Of a stretch of 64,000 nt of DNA, positions 1 to 7,992 are shown one piece after another. The stretch is from Fibrobacter sp. UWB16. GTDB taxonomy: Bacteria; Fibrobacterota; Fibrobacteria; Fibrobacterales; Fibrobacteraceae. Positions within the stretch are counted from its first letter, which is position 1, and each line of letters starts with the position of its first letter. Made by a program: the position numbers and the translations under genes. The notes beneath the pieces are model-generated. The model saw nothing but the letters and a program-made list of their open reading frames with translations. It was not told the DNA's origin and did not search any database. The stretch spans positions 186,001-250,000 of the forward strand of contig NZ_OCMS01000002.1 in the NCBI RefSeq assembly GCF_900215325.1. Direction: 5' to 3'.

Positions 1-125
1 TAAAGCCCCGGCGTATCCGGACGCAACAAGAACAATACGAATTCAATCGCAACAAGTACCGCGACGTAAACCTTGTATGCCCGCGGAAGAGATTTAAGCT
101 TGTTTAGTAACTGGTCAATGGTCAT
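1..125 (-). CDS. N-terminal fragment of a membrane-anchored protein (partial)
   Basis: Reading leftward from an ATG at 123-125, 41 codons are open to the window edge, so only the N-terminus is present. It begins MTIDQLLNKLKSLPRAYKVY and continues into a hydrophobic stretch (VAVLVAIEFVLFLLR) that looks like one transmembrane segment or signal anchor. The rest of the protein lies outside the window and no function can be given. It is on the same strand as rsmI, which lies upstream of it. Confidence 0.6.
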   Translation of the reverse strand, partial: MTIDQLLNKLKSLPRAYKVYVAVLVAIEFVLFLLRPDTPGL

Positions 126-191
126 TAGTTATTAGTTGGTAGTCGTTGGTGCATGTCATTCCGTGCTTGTCACGGAATCGCCTTTCACGAA

Positions 192-878
192 TTACAATCC
201 ACTTTTATCTTGGGGATTGAACACGAGCACAAATTCGCCTTTCGGCGGATGGGCCTTGAAGTGCGCAGAAATTTCCGTCGGCGTTCCGATGAGGTGTTCC
301 TCGAACTTCTTGGTGAGCTCGCGCATTAACGCAATCTTGATATCGCCAAAGACAAGCTTGATTTCTTCGACGAACTTGTCGATGTTGTGCGGGCTGGCGT
401 AGAAAATCTGCGTCGCTTCTTCGTCTTTCAACTTCTCGAGCAAGTGGATGCGCTGGGCGCTCTTCTTGGGAGAGAAATACTGGAACGTAAAGTGGTCGGT
501 CGGCATGCCGCAAGAGACGAGTGCCGTAATCATTGCGCACGGGCCCGGGATGGCACGCACGTCAATGCCTTCGCGGACGCATTCGCGCACGAGATTGAAT
601 GCCGGGTCTGCAACGCCGGGCGTTCCTGCATCGCTTACGAGTGCGATGTCGCCGGTGTTCTTCAAGAAGTCGACGTACTTGGGCGTGACCTTTTCTTTGT
701 TGAAGTCATGGTAGGCTTCCATCGGCGTCGTGATGCCGTAATTGTCAAAGAGAATTCTCGAATGGCGGGTGTCTTCGGCAAGGACGAGGGGAACTTCTTT
801 AAGGATGCGCACAGCGCGGTAGGTGATATCTTCCATGTTCCCGATGGGAGTCGCTACGATGTATAAAGTGTATGACAT
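192..878 (-). CDS. rsmI: 16S rRNA (cytidine1402-2'-O)-methyltransferase RsmI
   Basis: RsmI 2'-O-methylates C1402 in the decoding centre of 16S rRNA using S-adenosylmethionine. The 228-residue protein carries the family motifs in order: LYIVATPIGNMED at the N-terminus, AEDTRHS, SDAGTPGVADP, the PGP-containing loop (IPGPCAMI) and a YASPHN motif in place of the usual ESPHR. It is slightly shorter than many homologues (about 270-290 residues) and ends soon after the catalytic fold. Family identity is secure from these motifs; the product name rests on family knowledge. Confidence 0.93.
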   Translation of the reverse strand: MSYTLYIVATPIGNMEDITYRAVRILKEVPLVLAEDTRHSRILFDNYGITTPMEAYHDFNKEKVTPKYVDFLKNTGDIALVSDAGTPGVADPAFNLVRECVREGIDVRAIPGPCAMITALVSCGMPTDHFTFQYFSPKKSAQRIHLLEKLKDEEATQIFYASPHNIDKFVEEIKLVFGDIKIALMRELTKKFEEHLIGTPTEISAHFKAHPPKGEFVLVFNPQDKSGL

Positions 879-897
879 GATGTAAAAATAGATTTTA

Positions 898-927
898 GAC
901 GAGAGACGAGAGACGAAAGACGAAAGA
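898..927. repeat. Short 7-bp tandem repeat (gacgaga / gacgaaa)
   Basis: Two copies of gacgaga are followed by two of gacgaaa, directly upstream of rsmI. The same motif recurs twice inside the insertion in truB (about 47028-47042), so it belongs to the local repetitive DNA. Confidence 0.6.
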
Positions 928-974
928 AAAATAGTGATTAGCGGTTTGTAGGCGGTAGGAAGTAGGAAGAATGT

Positions 975-1113
975 GTCATCCTGAGCGAAGTCGAAGGATC
1001 TAGTTAAGTGCCGAAGTCTCTTTGTGGTATTTAGTAGTGCGTAGACAAGAATTTACTGGATTCCTCGTCCTAACGGACTCGGAATGACGTTTCTACAATT
1101 TGACTCGGAATGA
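975..1113. repeat. Pair of REP-like palindromic units in inverted orientation
   Basis: The left unit starts GTCATCCTGA and ends near GGATCTAGT (975-1004). The right unit, reverse oriented, runs from ACTGGATTCC to GGAATGAC (1055-1088) and has inner stem GTCC/GGAC. A short extra piece (ctcggaatgacg) follows. The pair lies between rsmI and the lipoprotein gene on its right. Confidence 0.8.
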
Positions 1114-1120
1114 CGAGTTG

Positions 1121-1687
1121 CTAATAATCGCTCACGCTGTTTAAATCGGTGAGTCTGTTCGCGTTAAGCTCAAATGCCAAGCGCTGAACGAGCTTGCGGT
1201 GCATTTCGCTAGAAGCCTTGTTCACGAGGTCTGTACGGAGATGCCCATATAAAATGGCGTTAATGTCTTGCTGCTCAATGAATTCCACATGGCGAACGAG
1301 CGTTCCGTTGCAAAAGACTCGGGCCGAAAGAGCGTAGGTCCAGGATTCGTTGACGGGGAGGATTGGCCACAGTGGAATGAGCAATCCGATGTTCCAGGCG
1401 GAGTTAGGCTCGTTCTGCTTTACCGTTGCCTTGATGGTCGCTTCGCCGCGGCAGGATTCTCGTGGGAAATCTTTTTCGCTTGCTGTTTTTGTGTAGGCGC
1501 GGAGCAAGTCTTGGGAGAGCTCCAGCGTGTCGCCTCTATAAACGAAGGGGATGTTCCCGAAAAAGCTGTAGCTTTCGTCGGTCAGCGGGATCCCTTCGAG
1601 GTCGCCTTGCGTGAGTTTCATGGAGCAACCCGAAAGAACCGTTGTCAAAACGGTTGCGATACACAAAAATTTGACGATGGAGCGCAT
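1121..1687 (-). CDS. Putative lipoprotein, function unknown
   Basis: A 188-residue protein with a lipoprotein signal peptide: basic start (MRSIVKF), hydrophobic core and lipobox LSGC at residues 18-21, so Cys21 is the predicted lipidated residue. The mature part contains no motif I recognise. The start codon is 52 bp from the most likely start of the divergent LpxH-like gene, so the two probably share a promoter region at 1688-1739. No enzymatic role is suggested. Confidence 0.75.
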   Translation of the reverse strand: MRSIVKFLCIATVLTTVLSGCSMKLTQGDLEGIPLTDESYSFFGNIPFVYRGDTLELSQDLLRAYTKTASEKDFPRESCRGEATIKATVKQNEPNSAWNIGLLIPLWPILPVNESWTYALSARVFCNGTLVRHVEFIEQQDINAILYGHLRTDLVNKASSEMHRKLVQRLAFELNANRLTDLNSVSDY

Positions 1688-1739
1688 GTCTCAAAGATAT
1701 AAAAAAACGAAAGCGACTGATTTTATTAAGATTGATGCT

Positions 1740-2459
1740 ATGGATTTGCCTGCTTATTTTATTAGTGACGCCCATTTGGGAATCGAGCCGCCGGGAGCAG
1801 TCCCCGACCGCGAACAGAAATTGATCCAATTGCTTTCTTCCTGGAAGGGCAAGGCGAGCCATGTCGTTGTCGTTGGCGACCTTTTTGAGTTCTGGTACGA
1901 ATACAACTACTATGTCGCATCGGCGCATTTCGACCTGTACCGTGCCTTTGCGGAACTTGTAGAATCCGGTGTCGAAGTTCACGTATTGCAGGGAAATCAC
2001 GATTTTGCGTATGGTGATTTTTTCCCGAAACGCCTCGGCGTGGCGGTCCACAAGTCCCTGGTTCTCGAAATTCAGGGCAAGCGTGTGTATTTGACCCATG
2101 GCGATGGCGTTCCGAAATCTGATCGGGGCTACCGCTTTATGCGCAAGGTTCTCGATTTGCCGCTCAACCGCTTCCTATTTAAGCAAATCCATCCGGACTG
2201 GGGCATGGCGCTAGCCCGCTTTGTCGGGCGCAACAGTCGTAAATACGGCGAGAGCCGCGTCATTAAGGTTGATGAATATCTGGAATGGGGCGACCGCATG
2301 CTTAAAAAGGAACATTGCGATTTCTGCATCCACGGGCATCACCATATTTCGGGAATCTGGAACACTCCAAACGGCATTGTCGCATCTCCCGGAGAGTTTA
2401 TAAAAAAGCCCGCCATCCTCTGCTTGGAGAATGGCGGACTGAAATTGGTTTCGCTTTAA
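1740..2459 (+). CDS. UDP-2,3-diacylglucosamine diphosphatase-like metallophosphoesterase (LpxH type)
   Basis: Calcineurin-like phosphoesterase related to LpxH, which hydrolyses UDP-2,3-diacylglucosamine to lipid X in lipid A synthesis. Metal-binding motifs are in order: ISDAHLG (DxH), VGDLFEFW (GDxxE), QGNHDF (GNHD), LTHGDG and a C-terminal GHHH. I chose the ATG at 1740 (MDLPAYFISDAHLG), giving 239 residues, the usual LpxH length. An ATG at 1686 would add 18 residues and overlap the start codon of the divergent lipoprotein gene. A general UDP-glucosamine-type phosphoesterase is the main alternative. Confidence 0.8.
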   Translation: MDLPAYFISDAHLGIEPPGAVPDREQKLIQLLSSWKGKASHVVVVGDLFEFWYEYNYYVASAHFDLYRAFAELVESGVEVHVLQGNHDFAYGDFFPKRLGVAVHKSLVLEIQGKRVYLTHGDGVPKSDRGYRFMRKVLDLPLNRFLFKQIHPDWGMALARFVGRNSRKYGESRVIKVDEYLEWGDRMLKKEHCDFCIHGHHHISGIWNTPNGIVASPGEFIKKPAILCLENGGLKLVSL

Positions 2460-2460
2460 G

Positions 2461-2892
2461 CTATTCAGAAGCTTCGCTTGCTCGGCCTTCGGTGGATTGA
2501 ACCATCTTTTTGCTGGAGTTTTCACCCCAAAGCTTTGCTACAAGGTCGATGCTTGCAAAACTCTGCCAGTATTCTTCTACCCAACACCAATGGTGGACTT
2601 CACCTTTTTCGTCGGTAATCGTCCAGTTCTTATGTACCGAGAAGGTCATTTTCTGAGCTTGCGGGGTATAGTAAGGATCGGACGACGGTTCCGGTTCGAT
2701 GGTAATTGTCCAAGTCCTGTCAGCAGTGCGCTTGTAGATAGCGACATTGAATGCTATAAGCAGGGCTAGAAAGATGAGGGTCCACTTAAAGTTCTTCTTC
2801 GTCAGCAAGTATATCACAAGGAGAACGAGTAATATACTGAGAGCTGCGAAGTTGTAATGGGTCGGATAAAACACTTTGAAGACTTCAATCAT
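2461..2892 (-). CDS. Small membrane protein, function unknown
   Basis: A 143-residue protein with two predicted membrane segments close together (about residues 15-31 and 35-53), then a soluble C-terminal part rich in Trp (HHWCWVEEYW). The start is supported by a good ribosome site (agaggtaag) about 8 bases upstream. It is convergent with the LpxH-like gene, one base after its stop, and lies downstream of the repeat-domain gene on the same strand. I do not recognise the family. Confidence 0.65.
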   Translation of the reverse strand: MIEVFKVFYPTHYNFAALSILLVLLVIYLLTKKNFKWTLIFLALLIAFNVAIYKRTADRTWTITIEPEPSSDPYYTPQAQKMTFSVHKNWTITDEKGEVHHWCWVEEYWQSFASIDLVAKLWGENSSKKMVQSTEGRASEASE

Positions 2893-2920
2893 TTTATCTT
2901 ACCTCTAGAACTTTTGAAGA

Positions 2921-3658
2921 TTACTTTTTCTTAGCGGCCTTCTGCTGTGCAACAAGGGCGGCAACGCTGAACGTGAGGACGTTCTTGTCGACCTGGCTTT
3001 CGGTACGGAAGCTCTTGAGCGGAAGAGCGATGCCGTGAGAAGAAAGCGTGCCCATGAAGGATGCATTGGCGTGGCTAGCGATGGTACGGACGTTGATGAA
3101 GCCCTTGTTCTTGCTGAAGGTAAGCTTGAAAGTCTTCTTGGCTGCATCGTATTCTGCAACCATGGTCTTGTTTTCCTTCGTGTTGAGGGCGTTCTTGGTG
3201 TTGTGGTCGAAAATGATGGTACCACGAGTGTCGATGGAAAGCATCGTCTTGTTGCCCACAGCGTTACGGCATGCGAGTGTGGTCCATTCGCCCTTCTTCT
3301 TTGCGCCCTTGGCGGTGAAGACATACTTGTTGCCTTCCTTGACGAGGGTGTAAGCACCAGTTGCTACCTGAAGACCGATAGCGTTGAATGCGCCCTTGAA
3401 GTAAAGGAACTTGGACTTGGAGCCGATGATTCCGTTAATGAAGCGGAAAGAAGTGGACTTCGGGGTCTTAATCGGCGTGATGGCAACACGCTTGCCAACC
3501 GGGTCGACTTCGACGTCAACATAAGGACCTACATCGACAGTGCGGCCATCTTCAGTCTTTGTCTGAGTGGCAAGCTTGTCGAGCTTGAGAGCCTTGACAG
3601 CTTCTTCCGGGAATCTGATGAAGCCGCGAACATCCATTTTAACGATTACGTTTTCCAT
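2921..3658 (-). CDS. Hypothetical protein with two AbrB-like beta repeats
   Basis: A 245-residue basic protein without signal peptide or membrane segment. The N-terminus (KMDVRGFIRFPEEAVKAL) resembles the start of AbrB/SpoVT swapped-hairpin domains. A second similar stretch begins near residue 140 (SIDTRGTIIFDHNTKNAL). The following strands also correspond (VDVEVDPVGKRVAITPIK against MVAEYDAAKKTFKLTFSK), which suggests an internal duplication of about 120 residues. Ribosome site agaggtg lies just upstream of the ATG. The long AT-rich region at 3659-3844 probably holds its promoter. The DNA-binding idea is inference from weak similarity. Confidence 0.6.
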   Translation of the reverse strand: MENVIVKMDVRGFIRFPEEAVKALKLDKLATQTKTEDGRTVDVGPYVDVEVDPVGKRVAITPIKTPKSTSFRFINGIIGSKSKFLYFKGAFNAIGLQVATGAYTLVKEGNKYVFTAKGAKKKGEWTTLACRNAVGNKTMLSIDTRGTIIFDHNTKNALNTKENKTMVAEYDAAKKTFKLTFSKNKGFINVRTIASHANASFMGTLSSHGIALPLKSFRTESQVDKNVLTFSVAALVAQQKAAKKK

Positions 3659-3844
3659 TTACACCTCTTTTGTTTGTTTTTTGATTGACGATAAAATAAA
3701 AATTAAAGTCTCAAATGTCAAAGATTTTCACGAAAAAAACATGTGCAAATGATAAAAATAGTTTTTTCGTAACCAATAACATTTGTTGTATAAAAAATAA
3801 TAATAAAAAAGTAAAATGTTGCAACAAATGAAAAAAAATTCTCT

Positions 3845-4621
3845 TTATTTGTTATTTATCACGTTTTGGATGGCTTCAGATAGGGTTTCTGAGGCTCGCT
3901 TTGATAAATTAACGCTCCCGAAAGCTTGTTGAACAGCGCTTGTTCTATCGTTGAATCGGGCTCTATCCGATAGGATAACTATGTTATTTGAGGTGGAAAT
4001 GTCGTTTTTTTCGATTTTTAGGTCTGATCGGACAAGGAATTTTGGGTAAAGGAGACGGTATTTGTCAGAAATGGCGTCTGCAATGCTCCAAACTGGGTCA
4101 ATCAAAAGTGTAATATTCTCCTTTTTGACCATTTTTGTCGCTAAAATGGCGCCAGTACCGCGCCCGGCGATGACTTTTGGGGCATTGCCGTTTATCTGTG
4201 TTGCGCATTCGTAGATCATTTGCGCGTCAGTGACAAATGTCTCTTGCGACGGAGTTCCTTTATTCTCGCCGCTTCCGCGGTAGTTGAATGTGGTGGCTGC
4301 GTAGCCCGGGAGGCTATCGAGTTCGGCTAGGAACTGGGCGGCGTCTTCGTCGGCGTCAGGGTAATAAAGCAGGATGTTATTCTGTTTGTTTCCGACAACA
4401 AAACCTTCGAGAACGGTGCCGTCGTCGAGTGTGCAGCTGATGCTCTTTGCCTTATCTGCAATGGCGGTGCGGGCTTCGTTGTGCGTGATGGCGCGCGGGT
4501 ATGCGTTACGGCGTTCGGTCAATGCCAGGTAAAATACCATACTTATATATATAAGGAGGAGTATTCCCGCGTAACGTAAAATGCGACTGAGTGTTCCCAA
4601 GGCAAGTTCTTTTATTTTCAT
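3845..4621 (-). CDS. Membrane-anchored alpha/beta-hydrolase-like protein lacking the nucleophile
   Basis: A 258-residue protein with an N-terminal membrane anchor (about residues 15-33) and an alpha/beta-hydrolase-like body. FNYRGSGENKGTPS matches the conserved strand-loop before the nucleophile elbow in BEM46/YfhR-type hydrolases. The elbow itself reads AGRGTGAIL where those enzymes have GRSLG, so the catalytic serine position holds glycine. DPVWSIADAISDKY corresponds to the later core. Either the protein is non-catalytic or it uses other residues. Flanking DNA is AT-rich on one side and repeat-rich on the other. Confidence 0.65.
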   Translation of the reverse strand: MKIKELALGTLSRILRYAGILLLIYISMVFYLALTERRNAYPRAITHNEARTAIADKAKSISCTLDDGTVLEGFVVGNKQNNILLYYPDADEDAAQFLAELDSLPGYAATTFNYRGSGENKGTPSQETFVTDAQMIYECATQINGNAPKVIAGRGTGAILATKMVKKENITLLIDPVWSIADAISDKYRLLYPKFLVRSDLKIEKNDISTSNNIVILSDRARFNDRTSAVQQAFGSVNLSKRASETLSEAIQNVINNK

Positions 4622-4692
4622 AGCTGATAAGATAGTAATTAGTTGACGATGTGCATTTGGCCGTCATCCTGATGCTCGTCATCCTCGACTTT

Positions 4693-5209
4693 GTCATCCT
4701 GACGCTGAAAGCGGAAGGATCCAGTGATTGTTTGCATCACCGTCATCCTGAACCCTTTAAGGGTGAAGGATCCAGTGAAGTCTTGTATATGAAATATAAC
4801 TGGATGCTTCGGCTGCGCCTCAGCATGACGAGAATCAAGATTGCCTGACGTTTTGCCGTCATCCTGATGCTCGTCATCCTCGACTTTGTCATCCTGACGC
4901 TGAAAGCGGAAGGATCCAGTAAAGTCTTGTTGTTGGTGGAGTGTGACTGGATGCTTCGCTGCGCTCAGCATGACGGGAATCGAGATTGCATGACGTTTTG
5001 CCGTCATCCTGAACCCTTTAAGGGTGAAGGATCCAGTAATGTCTTGTATTGAAATATAACTGGATGCTTCGGCTGCGCCTCAGCATGACGGGAATCAAGA
5101 TTGCATGACGTTTTGCCGTCATCCTGAACCCTTTAAGGGTGAAGGATCCAGTGAAGTCTAGTTCTTGAAATATAACTGGATGCTTCGGCTGCGCCTCAGC
5201 ATGACGAGA
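4693..5209. repeat. Array of REP-like palindromic units
   Basis: This stretch in the 853-bp gene-free gap (4622-5474) holds at least eight palindromic units in alternating orientation. Clear examples are 4696-4720 (ATCCT stem, inner CGCT/AGCG), 4745-4771 (inner ACCCT/AGGGT) and 4804-4826 (ATGCT/AGCAT, inner GGC/GCC). Blocks of roughly 120-125 bp (REP, about 20 bp, inverted REP, linker ending gattgcatgacgttttgcc) recur three or four times. No unique spacers of constant length are present. Confidence 0.85.
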
Positions 5210-5227
5210 GTCGAGCCGCCGCATTTG

Positions 5228-5289
5228 GCGTTATACGGCCGTAGGCCTATAACGCAAAAGGACTTCCGGTGGAGTACAACCGGAAGTCC
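5228..5289. repeat. Two adjacent strong hairpins
   Basis: The first hairpin pairs gcgttata-c-ggcc (5228-5240) with ggcctataacgc (5244-5255) around a 3-base loop, with one bulged base. The second pairs ggacttccggt (5260-5270) with accggaagtcc (5279-5289), a perfect 11-bp stem with an 8-base loop. On the minus strand the second stem is followed by ttttgcgtt, so it could terminate leftward transcription. On the plus strand no T-run follows. Confidence 0.7.
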
Positions 5290-5304
5290 GAGGGATGGGA
5301 TTGG

Positions 5305-5440
5305 GTGTTCCTTTAAATTAAGCAATTTTTTTTGAAAGCGTATCACCTAAAAAACAAAAAGTGTTCTCGAAGTGTTCTTTTTTGTCGAATTTAGAATGGA
5401 ATAGGGCTTTTTTTCGGTACGTTTTCAAAAATAGGTGTTC
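5305..5440 (+). promoter_or_regulatory. Four GTGTTC direct repeats upstream of the TIGR02147 gene
   Basis: GTGTTC, each time followed by two pyrimidines, occurs at 5305, 5361, 5372 and 5435, all on the plus strand and all upstream of the regulator start at 5475. The two central copies are 11 bp apart, about one helical turn. This could be an operator for the downstream HTH-like protein; that role is inference. Confidence 0.45.
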
Positions 5441-5474
5441 CCAAAAAATTCAAAAAAAATTAGATTTCTTATTG

Positions 5475-6344
5475 ATGAACGTATATGCCTACTACAATTA
5501 TCGAAAGTACCTCCAGGACTACTACGAGTACCGTAAGTCCGTGCAGAGGTATTTCTCGTACCGGTCTTTTGCAAAGAAGGCTGGGTATTCCTCGTCCGGT
5601 CTCTACCTGGATTTGATCCGCGGCCGCAAGTCGCTCACTCCGCAGATGCTCCCGAAATTTATCGCAGCACTCGGGCTTAACGAAAGGGAAGGTCGTTACT
5701 TCACCTTGATGGTGGACTTCACTCATGCGACGACCGCTTCTTCGAAGCAGCAGATCTTCGACCAGATGTCTGCGCTCCTTCCGCGTACGATCAAGAACTT
5801 GACCAAGAACCAGCAGGAATACTATAGCAAGTGGTATTACGTGGTTGCGCGCGAAGCTCTTGCCGTGTTGAAAATCAACGACAAGAACATTCAGGAGCTC
5901 GCACTCTTCTTGAATCCGAAAATTTCTCTCCCGCAGGCAAAACAGACCATCCAGCTTCTTCTGAATTTGGGACTTATAGAGCTTGGCGATGATGGATTCT
6001 ACCATTCCGTAAACAAGGCAATTACGAATGGCAGTGAAATCGCCCCGCTTTTCGTTCATCAGTTCCAAAAGCAGATGATTGATTTGGGTAAGGATGCGCT
6101 AGATCACTACAGTACGGAACGTAGAAATGTATCTTGTATGACGATGAGTGTGTCGGCGCAGGGATTGGAACGAATCATTAGCAAGATTGATCTGTTCCGT
6201 AAGGAAATCGTGGATATCGTCCGTTCGGACGAAGGTGAATCCATGGTTTGCGAACTGAACATCCAGTTCTTCCCGCTGAGCAAGGAAAAGTTGGCTCTTC
6301 CGCCTGAGGTCGATGATGGGGAGGGTGAAGATGAAGTTTGCTAA
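5475..6344 (+). CDS. TIGR02147 family protein (DUF4423), putative regulator
   Basis: A 289-residue protein of the TIGR02147/DUF4423 family, known as a Fibrobacter paralogous family. The N-terminus (NVYAYYNYRKYLQDYY, then YRSFAKKAGYSSSGLYLDLI) is the typical opening and resembles a helix-turn-helix region. FINPKISLPQAKQTI-like text in the middle (LFLNPKISLPQAKQTI) and LGLIELGDDGFY form a winged-helix-like part. I chose ATG 5475 because upstream in-frame sequence is AT-rich non-family sequence. The lipoprotein gene starts 14 bp before its stop, so the two are coupled. The family's molecular function is not established. Confidence 0.85.
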   Translation: MNVYAYYNYRKYLQDYYEYRKSVQRYFSYRSFAKKAGYSSSGLYLDLIRGRKSLTPQMLPKFIAALGLNEREGRYFTLMVDFTHATTASSKQQIFDQMSALLPRTIKNLTKNQQEYYSKWYYVVAREALAVLKINDKNIQELALFLNPKISLPQAKQTIQLLLNLGLIELGDDGFYHSVNKAITNGSEIAPLFVHQFQKQMIDLGKDALDHYSTERRNVSCMTMSVSAQGLERIISKIDLFRKEIVDIVRSDEGESMVCELNIQFFPLSKEKLALPPEVDDGEGEDEVC

Positions 6345-7737
6345 GTCGTATATAGGATTGCTTGTCGCAGTTTGCGCTTGCATGTTCGCTTGCACGAGCG
6401 AAAACGGTCAGTTGACAGGAACTGTTACGGACACGGGTAACACGATTGCGCTTGGTGGCGTGGTGACTCGTACCGATGGTTCTCGTGCTGTATCAGCCAT
6501 GGTCCGCATTGCGCGTGAACCGTCTGTTGGCGATACTCTTGCAGAAATGGATTATATCGAAACGGTGACGAACGAGCAGGGCATGTTCTCGTTTGATTCT
6601 GTAATGTCTGATACGTTCCAGCTTGCCGTAATCGATGCCGAGTACCAGGAAATCTCGTACAAGCCGCGTGCTACCGTGACGAAGGGCAAGAATGGCACAG
6701 TGTTGGATAGCATCCAGCTTGAAAAGGCTGCCGTGTTTAGCAGTGTGCTCATGTATGAAAATGTGGTCGAACCGTCTGTGGTAGTCGGGGACCATTTCAA
6801 GGTCTACATGCCGGGCACTCCGTTCTCGCAGAGCGTGTTTGCTGGTGATTCGTTCTCGATGCTTATCCCTGCCGGTGAATGGTGGCTTGGGTTCTGCCCG
6901 GGCGATCCGCAGATCGTGGCTCGTCTTGCCGATTCCGGTGTTGCCGATACGTTAATTTATCGTACATGGAACATGGATGGCGAAGTAAAGTCTGGCGATA
7001 CGATTTCTAAGGGCCCGTTCATCTGGAGTACGACGATGGAAGTCGATACTTTGATCAAGCTCGAAGAAAAGAAGAGAGAACGCGCTTACTTGTCTGGTAC
7101 GGTCTTGTGCGGTGATACGGCTTGCGCAAATGTTCAGGTCCAGATGATTACCGATTTGTACGGCTTTGAATTTGTCGAAGGCGATTCCATTGGCTTTGTG
7201 ATGCAGACGGTGACCGATGATTCTGGACGCTGGGTGATGCCTGCTCCGGAAAAGGTCCCGCACGACAGCTTGCGCATGGAATACCGCTTGCTCGATGAAG
7301 AGGGCGCCGTTGCTCTTGCCGGTGTGAGCCGTTATGTGCTTGCAACGGAATTCAAGAAAAAGGATACGCTCTCGATTGGCGAAACGAACCTCTTGAAGCC
7401 TTCTGTGCTGGTGAGCGGTGTCAAGCTTGCCTTTGACGGCACTGATACGACGCTGTCTGATAATTGCATGGCAAACAGTGTGGTTGTTGGTTTGAAGGGT
7501 ACGAGTCATTTTGTGAGAGAGATGGTCTGCAATATGTTGAAGATTGTCGATCTCCCGGCTGGCGGACATGATATAGTTCTTTATTCTGGTGACCCGAAGG
7601 TTTTGAAGGCTCTCCAGAATGCAGGTGTTGCTTTTGACGATTACGTGAGATCGGCTCATGTGCAGTTGCCGAAAAACGATACTCTCGACCAGCAATGGAT
7701 GACTTTTGAGCCAATAACTTTACAAACTGAAAAATAA
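6331..7737 (+). CDS. Lipoprotein with carboxypeptidase-regulatory-like domain
   Basis: A 468-residue lipoprotein. The start at ATG 6331 has a strong ribosome site (ggagggtga) and lies inside the end of the TIGR02147 gene. The signal peptide ends at a lipobox-like CMFAC, giving lipidation near Cys19. The following region (LGGVVTRTDGSRAVSAMVRI ... TNEQGMFSFDSV) has the pattern of a carboxypeptidase-regulatory-like beta-sandwich. A second such unit (LSGTVLCGDTACANVQVQM ... TDDSGRWVMPA) begins near residue 253. No catalytic motif was seen. Coupling to the regulator suggests a functional pair in the envelope. Confidence 0.75.
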   Translation: MKFAKSYIGLLVAVCACMFACTSENGQLTGTVTDTGNTIALGGVVTRTDGSRAVSAMVRIAREPSVGDTLAEMDYIETVTNEQGMFSFDSVMSDTFQLAVIDAEYQEISYKPRATVTKGKNGTVLDSIQLEKAAVFSSVLMYENVVEPSVVVGDHFKVYMPGTPFSQSVFAGDSFSMLIPAGEWWLGFCPGDPQIVARLADSGVADTLIYRTWNMDGEVKSGDTISKGPFIWSTTMEVDTLIKLEEKKRERAYLSGTVLCGDTACANVQVQMITDLYGFEFVEGDSIGFVMQTVTDDSGRWVMPAPEKVPHDSLRMEYRLLDEEGAVALAGVSRYVLATEFKKKDTLSIGETNLLKPSVLVSGVKLAFDGTDTTLSDNCMANSVVVGLKGTSHFVREMVCNMLKIVDLPAGGHDIVLYSGDPKVLKALQNAGVAFDDYVRSAHVQLPKNDTLDQQWMTFEPITLQTEK

Positions 7738-7793
7738 TTTTCAATAACCCCTTGCAAAAGTGAAAATTATTTTCTAAAATTGGTGCGCACTGA

Positions 7794-7864
7794 TGAGCTA
7801 TGGTGTAACGGTAGCACAACAGATTCTGACTCTGTTTGTCTAGGTTCGAATCCTGGTAGCTCAA
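7794..7864 (+). tRNA. tRNA-Gln (anticodon CTG)
   Basis: The acceptor stem TGAGCTA (7794-7800) pairs with TAGCTCA (7857-7863). The anticodon arm is ACAGA-TTCTGAC-TCTGT with anticodon CTG, reading CAG codons. The T arm contains GGTTCGAATCC. CCA is not encoded. A terminator follows immediately. Confidence 0.95.
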
Positions 7865-7866
7865 CT

Positions 7867-7912
7867 AAAAACTCTTTGCTCTTACTCCTGAGCAGAGAGT
7901 TTTTTATTTTTT
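7867..7912 (+). terminator. Rho-independent terminator after tRNA-Gln
   Basis: Stem aaactctttgctc (7869-7881) pairs with gagcagagagttt (7890-7902) with one mismatch and an 8-base loop. It is followed by a T-rich run to 7912. Confidence 0.9.
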
Positions 7913-7992
7913 GAACATGGAATTTGATGTTTGGTTTAAAACATCTCTCGTCTGTAGGCTCGCTGAGCCGTTCTTTCGTCTATATTTGTGTC

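Noticed and set aside
4651-5215. Possible CRISPR array
   Set aside because: The repeats alternate in orientation, are palindromic and vary in length, and the sequences between them are not unique spacers of fixed size. No cas genes are present.
4639-5224. Open reading frames across the repeat array, on both strands
   Set aside because: They consist almost wholly of repeat units (HPEPFKGEGSS-type text) with no ribosome site. They are open only because the repeats lack stop codons in those frames.
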